Of a stretch of DNA of 64,000 nucleotides, positions 58,546 through 64,000 are shown piece after piece. The notes under the pieces were generated by a model. The model worked only from the letters and a program-made list of their open reading frames with translations. It was not told the origin of the DNA and did not search any database. Within the stretch, counting starts at the first letter, position 1. Each line of letters opens with the position of its first letter. The position numbers and the translations under genes were made by a program. The DNA comes from Candidatus Dojkabacteria bacterium UBA2022 (GTDB lineage: Bacteria > Patescibacteriota > Dojkabacteria > SC72): assembly GCA_002335495.1 (NCBI GenBank), contig DDBW01000020.1, positions 1 through 64,000 on the forward strand, read 5' to 3'.

Positions 58546-58674
58546 ATGGTGTATGAGTCAGCTATTATTGCGCTAGGCTTTGATGAGTTTTTATTAGATG
58601 TACTTCCAGAGCTAGCTCACATGGGGGGAACTGGTGAAACTTCACAATGCTGTGCATCAGGTACTAAGGACTGA
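58546..58674 (+). CDS. Putative lanthipeptide-type RiPP precursor peptide (42 aa)
   Basis: This short frame encodes an acidic leader of 28 residues that ends P-E-L-A-H-M-G-G, followed by the tail TGETSQCCASGTKD. The double-Gly is the classic cut site of class II leaders, and the leader pattern D-E-F-L-L-D-V-L-P-E-L resembles LanM-recognised leaders. The tail has Thr, Thr, Ser, Cys, Cys, Ser, Thr: both the residues to be dehydrated and the thiols to form lanthionine rings. An upstream stop codon 18 nt before the ATG rules out a longer form. The stop TGA overlaps the ATG of the dehydratase gene by one base (TGATG). Not yet shown to be expressed. Confidence 0.75.
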   Translation: MVYESAIIALGFDEFLLDVLPELAHMGGTGETSQCCASGTKD

Positions 58675-60023
58675 TGTTACTGAGATCGTCTATTAATTAT
58701 GAGAGACATCTTAAGGATAAGCTTTTAGAGCTTTCTGCTTATGTAAATGTAGATAGCTCTTGTAAAATAGATCCTTCTTTTTTAAGAGAATATTATTATA
58801 AATTCTATGCTCAAACACTAGTTTATAATTTTTATGTTGAGAAACAGGATAACTTCGTTGAGTATGTCGATTCGCTTTCAAAAGAGTATCTTCATAGTTT
58901 TAAGGTCCCAACCTCTTTTGTATCAGCCGTTTTGAGCCAAGTTTTCGATGATGCCAAAAAATTAAATTTGCAGAATGAAGTTGTGCCTTTGGGTGATGTT
59001 CATTATAAAGGAGGTACAAAGTATCTGAATAATAAGAAAATATCTTTTCATAATTATCCTAACTATGACACTCTTGTGAGAACGATTGCAGATATCGTAA
59101 ATGTAATCCCTGTATCCTGTCTTCCCCTGCAGAACAATGAATCCGGCGCTTTAAGTAGGGAATTTATAGACGTAAACAATGTTACAGATGACGAAAAGAA
59201 AGTCGAAGAATATTTTTATAACTTAGGAGTTGTTATACCATTTCTGCTGTTACTTAGAGCCATTGATGTATACGCCGAAAATATTCTTGTAAATTTACCC
59301 TATCCGGTATTATTTGATCTTGAATGTATCTTTACAGGAGTTCATGAAAAGGATCCTAATTATTCTTTATTCCATACTGGTATTATAAAGGTACCGGAAA
59401 ACAACGATGTTAGCGCTCTGACTGGTGGTATGGAGCAGATCTATAGCTATTTGCATCCATCATTGCATAATGAAAATGGATTACCAAAAATAAAGTGGAA
59501 GATCAAATCTGATCTTAAAGCTGACAATCTTGTTCTGTTACGAGGAAACTATGTAGACGTTACAAAATATATAGATATTTTACTAAAAGGTTTTGATTGT
59601 TCTTCTAATCAAATTTCTAAGAGGATGGCTGATGTCCGAAAAGCTGTTTTAGAGATTCCCACATATATTCGCTATATTCATCGTCCTACATATATTTATA
59701 GCTCTCGTATTCAACACTACCTATTCCCGAATGTATATGAGACCCAAGACTCTATTAAATTTATGCGTGAAGGTTTGCAGTCTCATTCACCTATGTTTGC
59801 AGTTACCGAAAGCGAAGGTATTCTTAATTACGAGTCAGAAAGTATGTCCAAGGGCATGGTCCCCGTATTTTATAATGAGATCCACTCTAATGATGTTTTT
59901 AATTCGAATGGAGATCTAATTACGAAGAATAAAGTTAAACCTGTAGATGTATGGCTCTCTCATATTACTAATATTGAGGAATTTTTTTATAAACAAAGGA
60001 AAATCCTCCGCGATTCTATCTAG
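58674..60023 (+). CDS. LanM-type dehydratase domain protein without cyclase domain
   Basis: A 449-residue protein resembling the dehydratase (DUF4135) half of class II lanthipeptide synthetases, which phosphorylates Ser/Thr of a precursor and eliminates phosphate. Using my memory of CylM, the elimination residues align: D108 and H110 in G-D-V-H, R333 and T339 in R-Y-I-H-R-P-T, with the same spacing of six. Kinase-site residues are mixed: D198, N203, D215 and E217 in I-D-V-Y-A-E-N and F-D-L-E are kept, but the His two after the Asp is Tyr200 and the Lys of Y-K-P-R is not found (F-H126-N-Y). The N-terminus is about 145 residues shorter than CylM. It ends Y-K-Q-R-K-I-L-R-D-S-I, the usual end before LanC, so no cyclase. 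Coupled by TGATG to the precursor gene. Confidence 0.8.
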   Translation: MLLRSSINYERHLKDKLLELSAYVNVDSSCKIDPSFLREYYYKFYAQTLVYNFYVEKQDNFVEYVDSLSKEYLHSFKVPTSFVSAVLSQVFDDAKKLNLQNEVVPLGDVHYKGGTKYLNNKKISFHNYPNYDTLVRTIADIVNVIPVSCLPLQNNESGALSREFIDVNNVTDDEKKVEEYFYNLGVVIPFLLLLRAIDVYAENILVNLPYPVLFDLECIFTGVHEKDPNYSLFHTGIIKVPENNDVSALTGGMEQIYSYLHPSLHNENGLPKIKWKIKSDLKADNLVLLRGNYVDVTKYIDILLKGFDCSSNQISKRMADVRKAVLEIPTYIRYIHRPTYIYSSRIQHYLFPNVYETQDSIKFMREGLQSHSPMFAVTESEGILNYESESMSKGMVPVFYNEIHSNDVFNSNGDLITKNKVKPVDVWLSHITNIEEFFYKQRKILRDSI

Positions 60024-60037
60024 ATAGTTGAGAATGT

Positions 60038-61102
60038 CTAATTTTCTTTTCCGTAATAGTTAGCAGCAATATATGTCGTTATTGGTATTGCAATGATTAA
60101 CCCTATGCTTCCTACCAATGTCCTTACTACCTCCTCCGTTATCACCTCTAGGTTTACAAGCTGGCCGAGTGGGTACTGGGAATTAGTGAAAAGAATCAGC
60201 AGTGGAAGAGATGATCCTGCATATACCAAAACTAAGGTGTTAACCATTGATGAAATATGATCCTTCCCAACCTCCATAGCTCGCTTGTATAAGTCAAATG
60301 CTTTCATTTTTCTGTTAGTTTCGTTTAACTGTTGAACTATAGAAACTTGAGAAATTGTTGCATCATCAAGAATGCCGCTCAAACTGATAATTACCCCTGC
60401 TATATAGATACTCTTTAAATCAAAGCTTCCCCCATTGAAAAATTGTAGGAATATCGTGTCGTCATCAGTTAAACCTGTGATATTTGTTAGGTTTACAAAT
60501 ATTCTGGTTAGAAGCGAAGTTACAATTATCGCTGCCAATACGCCTATAATTGCAATGTGGGCTTTCTTGGTAAAGCCGTGGGATATATAGAAAATGGTCG
60601 GAATTAGAATTAAGGATGTAATCGTTGTTACGAATATTGCATCTCGCCCGTCAATTATCATTGGCAGGGTCACCTGCGAGATTATGATGAAAGAGATTAC
60701 CATAGAAATCACCGCCCTGAACCCATGTTTACCAGCCACAATAACTGTTACGAGAATAAATAAACCAAAGAGGAGGAGTAGGGCGTCGGATCTGTAGTAG
60801 TCAGTTATGTAAAAGGTCTCTCCTCCGTCTAAATCTTTCGCCTCTGTTAAAAGCACCTTATCACCCTTTTTATATTCGATGGTTGTTTCTCCTGTAAGGA
60901 GTTGTTGATTTATTACAACCTCATCTCCCTTTCTTTCCCCGTCCAAAATAACTACTTTAGCTTTAAAGTCGATAACCCCAGGATTAGTTTCACTACGACT
61001 AGCCTCAGTAATTTCTCCCTTATAAAGCTGGGAATCTCCATTTGCCAATACCCCCGTAGACATAGAAAGAAATAACATTAGTGCAATTACTATCTTTTTC
61101 AT
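60038..61102 (-). CDS. YibE/F family membrane protein
   Basis: A 354-residue exported membrane protein: signal peptide (1-20), an OB-like extracytoplasmic part (about 25-105), then about seven or eight transmembrane helices. The family signature G-I-L-D-D-A-T-I-S-Q-V-S-I-V-Q-Q-L is plain (near 244). YibE/F proteins have unknown function; some are linked to surface glycan or bacteriocin contexts. It is convergent with the RiPP-like dehydratase across a 14-nt gap, so a functional link to the cassette is not implied. The start is well separated from the CAP gene by 108 nt. Confidence 0.9.
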   Translation of the reverse strand: MKKIVIALMLFLSMSTGVLANGDSQLYKGEITEASRSETNPGVIDFKAKVVILDGERKGDEVVINQQLLTGETTIEYKKGDKVLLTEAKDLDGGETFYITDYYRSDALLLLFGLFILVTVIVAGKHGFRAVISMVISFIIISQVTLPMIIDGRDAIFVTTITSLILIPTIFYISHGFTKKAHIAIIGVLAAIIVTSLLTRIFVNLTNITGLTDDDTIFLQFFNGGSFDLKSIYIAGVIISLSGILDDATISQVSIVQQLNETNRKMKAFDLYKRAMEVGKDHISSMVNTLVLVYAGSSLPLLILFTNSQYPLGQLVNLEVITEEVVRTLVGSIGLIIAIPITTYIAANYYGKEN

Positions 61103-61210
61103 CTCTCATTAATCCAATTTAATACTAAATCATACCGTCATTTCTTTTAATTGCCAATTAAGTATATATATCCTAATATGTAGATAATTACTTGAACATT
61201 ACTGCCGTAA

Positions 61211-62563
61211 TTGCGTAACTGGTTTATACCGAACAAAAGGAACAGCTTTAAGCCTTACCTGCTTAGAAATACAGCTCTGTCTGTTTATACATTCATCCTT
61301 TTTACCGTAAATATTTTAGGAGGTTTTCTAGGAATCCCTGAAGTTTCAGCAAGTTCAATTGCTAAGGACAATATCATTCGACTAACCAATGCAGAAAGAC
61401 AGAAATTTGGATTAAATGCACTAAAAGAGAACTCTAGACTGAGTTCCGCAGCTTTAGCCAAGGCAAATAATATGATTGAAGAACAGTATTGGGATCACTT
61501 TGGTCCCAATGGAGAGACTCCCTGGCAGTTTATAAAAGCATCAGGATATCAGTACATTTATGCAGGTGAGAACCTTGCGAAAGGCTTTAAAAGTTCCGAA
61601 GGGGTTGTACAGGCATGGATGGCAAGCCCAACTCACAGAGAAAATATTTTGAGCGGTAATTATAAAGAGATTGGTATTGCAACTGTTACCGGTGAACTTC
61701 TTGGAGAGAATATTATTTTGGTAGTTCAGATGTTTGGAAACACTACTTCCGAGGTGACACCTTCTGCTCCTCCAACCACGCCGGTTGTTCCAGAACCTAG
61801 TGAAAACGGAGATATAAAGAGTATTAAAATTACATATCCTGCTGAGGGTTCCGTCGTTACCGACCCTTCTGCCGATATTAAAGGTGAAGTTTTCAACGTT
61901 GAAGGGGAATATAAAGTCGAGGTTTACGATAAAAATAAAGTGGTAGGTAATCTCTCCACCAACGGATCTTTATGGGATTTTAGAAAAGATGCAGATTGGA
62001 GTGAAGGGTCACATAACATCACAGCAACTCTTGTGGATAGTGAAAATAAAGTTGAGGATAGTGTTACCTTTGAGGTTGATAGCACACCTCCACAGATTGA
62101 TGAGTTCGATATTGCAGTTGAGGCCAAAGAACCAGGATGGGTAGTTACGATTAATGTAGAAGAGGATTCTCCTGATGTTACAGTCGTTGTTGGATCCAAA
62201 ACCTATCCATCATCCTTTGTAGACAACCTATATAAAGTTGAAATTGAAGAATTGAATTCAGGAGCTAAGGTGGTGATTGTTGCGAGTGATAAACATGGTA
62301 ATACTTTGGAATATGAAATTACTGATCTATTTGAAGTTGATGATGGGCAGGTTTTAGGCGGATTTCTCAATAATATAGACATAAAGGATACTGTTAATAC
62401 AGTTTTTGTTATCTTCATATTTATCCTTCTACTTATTGAAATCGTTGTGTATGCTAGAAAGGGTCTCATAAAGGAAAAAAGATCTAGTTTGTTTTCAATT
62501 TCAATGTGGTGGCTTTTGATGCTAATAGGTACTTTAAATGGATTTGAAGGAGTTATCATATAG
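61211..62563 (+). CDS. CAP/SCP-domain exoprotein with C-terminal membrane anchor
   Basis: A 450-residue protein. It has an N-terminal hydrophobic segment (about 20-45), a CAP domain of YkwD type (about 52-180; L-T-N-A-E-R, Y-W-D-H-F-G-P-N-G, Y-A-G-E-N-L-A, and W-x-x-S-P-T-H-R-E-N), a Pro/Thr linker, an Ig-like beta domain (about 205-295), another beta domain, and C-terminal helices (about 392-417 and 428-446). An in-frame stop codon TAA lies directly before the TTG at 61211, and no ATG follows before the CAP domain, so TTG must be the start. Its role is unknown; CAP proteins in bacteria are linked to envelope and virulence. Confidence 0.85.
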   Translation: MRNWFIPNKRNSFKPYLLRNTALSVYTFILFTVNILGGFLGIPEVSASSIAKDNIIRLTNAERQKFGLNALKENSRLSSAALAKANNMIEEQYWDHFGPNGETPWQFIKASGYQYIYAGENLAKGFKSSEGVVQAWMASPTHRENILSGNYKEIGIATVTGELLGENIILVVQMFGNTTSEVTPSAPPTTPVVPEPSENGDIKSIKITYPAEGSVVTDPSADIKGEVFNVEGEYKVEVYDKNKVVGNLSTNGSLWDFRKDADWSEGSHNITATLVDSENKVEDSVTFEVDSTPPQIDEFDIAVEAKEPGWVVTINVEEDSPDVTVVVGSKTYPSSFVDNLYKVEIEELNSGAKVVIVASDKHGNTLEYEITDLFEVDDGQVLGGFLNNIDIKDTVNTVFVIFIFILLLIEIVVYARKGLIKEKRSSLFSISMWWLLMLIGTLNGFEGVII

Positions 62564-62565
62564 CT

Positions 62566-63363
62566 ATGTTTACCCTCATAAAACAATTTAAAAGAGAATT
62601 TGTGTATGGGTCGTATCTTTTCCTTATTCTCGAACTGTTAGCAACTAAACAGTTGATGGTCACTCCTTTGCTTTATCTCTTTATTACCTTCATTGGTTTG
62701 CTCATCATCTTCTTATGGTTTCTGTATTCAATGATGGTTTTTGGTAGAAAGAAGGTATCCAAGAAGAGTACTGTATACATGACTGTTAACCTTAAAGCTC
62801 GAATGTATGCCTATGTAGTAATGCCTATCGTTCTCTGGTTTTCACTCTCTATCTTCCTTTTCCTTAATGAAAACCCGTATATTAATCAGGCTGTTATTGT
62901 TGCCAGTGTCTTTATCTTCTTCTTTCTTTTCTTAAGAACAAGATCTTCTTTTGAAAAACTATATTCAGTAGATGCAATTACCAGATTTGTATATGATGCT
63001 GCAAATATTGTTATCTTTTATCTCTTCATCGCAGTTCTCAACCGCATTGGCTTGAGTGATCTGTATCTTCTCGCTGTTGTTTTCTTCTTCTCTCTAATAT
63101 CTCTACATCATATGCTCTACATCCATAGAAAGGTTAATCTTGAGGCCTCTCTTGTCTCTATCGGATGTAGCATATTGATTACGGTTGTTACATGGGTAAC
63201 TAAGGATCTGAATATCTACATGCAGCCCGCAATTCTGGGCGTCTTGTACTACCTAATTGTTACCCTTTGGAATGTAAGATTTGGTGGATCAAGGAGATTT
63301 GAGGACTATATCCCTGCAATTATGTATGCATTGATGTCAGTTATATTAATTTTAAGTCTATAA
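62566..63363 (+). CDS. Polytopic membrane protein of unknown function
   Basis: A 265-residue integral membrane protein with about seven or eight transmembrane helices and hardly any extramembrane domain. No family motif is recognised. The basic loop after the second helix (F-G-R-K-K-V-S-K-K-S) suggests a cytoplasmic side. It starts 2 nt after the CAP gene stop and ends 1 nt before the next gene, so the three are probably one operon. Could be a membrane partner of the CAP protein; inference from spacing only. Confidence 0.6.
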   Translation: MFTLIKQFKREFVYGSYLFLILELLATKQLMVTPLLYLFITFIGLLIIFLWFLYSMMVFGRKKVSKKSTVYMTVNLKARMYAYVVMPIVLWFSLSIFLFLNENPYINQAVIVASVFIFFFLFLRTRSSFEKLYSVDAITRFVYDAANIVIFYLFIAVLNRIGLSDLYLLAVVFFFSLISLHHMLYIHRKVNLEASLVSIGCSILITVVTWVTKDLNIYMQPAILGVLYYLIVTLWNVRFGGSRRFEDYIPAIMYALMSVILILSL

Positions 63364-63364
63364 C

Positions 63365-64000
63365 ATGGGAAAGAACATTGTTATAAAAGTGGGAGGGTCG
63401 TTGATGTATAAAGATGGTCTCCAGCTTAATACCGTTTTTCTAGATATGCTTAAAGATTGGTATAAAAGGAATCGTGATAACTACGATATGATCGTGATCG
63501 TTGTCGGAGGGGGGAAGTTATCCAGGGAAATAGGTTCTGTTGTTAAGTCACATATAAAAAATATTGATGATGTTCACTCCGTTAGTATGGAATTGACTCA
63601 AACCAACGCATACATTTTAAAGGGGTACATAGGGGATAAAAATATCTTCAATCCTGAGTCTCTAGGAGACGCCTACGAGTTCCTAATGCACGGAAAAGGT
63701 ACAATGATCTCTGGAGGTTTGAAACACGGCTGGAGTACCGACATGGACGCCGCAGTGTTTGCAGATGTTATTGCATGTAAGAAGGTTTATAAACTTTCAG
63801 ATATTGAAGGTATTTATACGGATGACCCTAAGAAGAATGAAGATGCAAGATTGATTAGTGATATCACTTGGGAAAAGTATAGAAAGATGTTTAAGATTAG
63901 TAATCGTAATGACGAGCATACTCCGAATCTACATATCCCAATAAGTGTTGAATGTGCTTTATTCAGCGAAAACAAAAAGATTACCTTCTGGGTATCAGGA
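63365..64000 (+). CDS. Amino-acid-kinase family protein, UMP kinase-like (3' partial)
   Basis: The first 212 codons of a nucleotide kinase of the amino-acid kinase fold, cut by the window end. It begins M-G-K-N-I-V-I-K-V-G-G-S-L, has the phosphate loop V-V-G-G-G-K-L-S-R, and the motif S-T-D-M-D-A-A-V-F-A-D-V followed by S-D-I-E-G-I-Y-T-D-D-P-K-K, which matches the archaeal-type UMP kinase branch better than E. coli PyrH. It would phosphorylate UMP to UDP for RNA and sugar-nucleotide synthesis. It starts 1 nt after the membrane gene. Bacterial PyrH normally sits with tsf and frr, so the context is unusual; a related kinase (e.g. for isopentenyl phosphate) is possible. Confidence 0.75.
   Translation, partial: MGKNIVIKVGGSLMYKDGLQLNTVFLDMLKDWYKRNRDNYDMIVIVVGGGKLSREIGSVVKSHIKNIDDVHSVSMELTQTNAYILKGYIGDKNIFNPESLGDAYEFLMHGKGTMISGGLKHGWSTDMDAAVFADVIACKKVYKLSDIEGIYTDDPKKNEDARLISDITWEKYRKMFKISNRNDEHTPNLHIPISVECALFSENKKITFWVSG

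Noticed and set aside
58672..58674. UGA recoding (as Gly or Trp) as an explanation for the TGA between precursor and dehydratase
   Set aside because: The two frames differ, reading through would soon meet another TGA, and TGA also ends queA and the MFS gene normally.
1..64000. tRNA genes, CRISPR arrays, insertion sequences, prophage
   Set aside because: I saw no cloverleaf with a TTC-type arm in the gaps, no direct-repeat array and no transposase or integrase frame; a tRNA hidden inside a coding region cannot be fully excluded by eye.

Overview
The window reads as an AT-rich chromosome segment from a reduced-genome bacterium, most likely a member of the Candidate Phyla Radiation (Patescibacteria). 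The signs are a ribosomal superoperon with no gene for uL30, short or minimal versions of several core proteins (IF2 without its long N-terminal extension, a 306-residue Fmt), large single-anchor surface proteins, a VirB6-like membrane protein, and almost no Shine-Dalgarno sequences. The standard code fits: UGA serves as a stop (queA, the MFS gene, the small peptide at 58546) and is not read through. I cannot name the phylum from this sequence alone.

Layout: 1-6.8 kb holds nusA (5' end outside the window), ylxR, infB, a degenerate DHH-type protein, rpsO and pnp, closed by a strong terminator. On the minus strand at 6.9-8.6 kb are two rRNA methyltransferases. From 8.7 to 22.3 kb runs a block of envelope and secretion genes: two FN3-bearing surface proteins, a DUF948-like anchor, a Cys-containing exoprotein, a polytopic VirB6-like protein, a 1020-residue membrane protein with an M23 peptidase domain, another anchored protein and a UbiA-family transferase. 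Next come a degenerate PGRP/SH3 protein, a UvrD/PcrA helicase, an Rpf-like cell-wall enzyme (minus strand) and a TPR protein.

28-47 kb is the translation core: fusA, tuf, then rpsJ through rplO, secY, adk, map, infA, rpmJ, rpsM, rpsK, rpsD, rpoA, rplQ, rplM and rpsI. After it come a DUF4349 protein, the RNase P RNA gene, a TrmB-type regulator, a PIG-L deacetylase, fmt (minus), queA-tgt, an MFS transporter (minus), rny-ymdB and an HU gene.

58.0-60.0 kb holds a compact RiPP-like cassette that I regard as the best candidate for a new system: a GNAT-like protein, a 42-residue peptide with a Gly-Gly site and a Thr/Ser/Cys-rich tail, and, translationally coupled to it (TGATG), a LanM-type dehydratase domain that ends at the usual dehydratase/cyclase junction and so lacks LanC. 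The window closes with a YibE/F protein (minus), a CAP-domain exoprotein, a membrane protein and the start of a UMP-kinase-like gene.

Two other results stand out. EF-Tu and EF-G have both lost the guanine-reading Asp of NKxD and both gained an Asp at the Ser of the G5 loop, while IF2 keeps NKID. The fmt/queA pair is driven by an overlapping symmetric divergent promoter that seems to make leaderless mRNAs in both directions.
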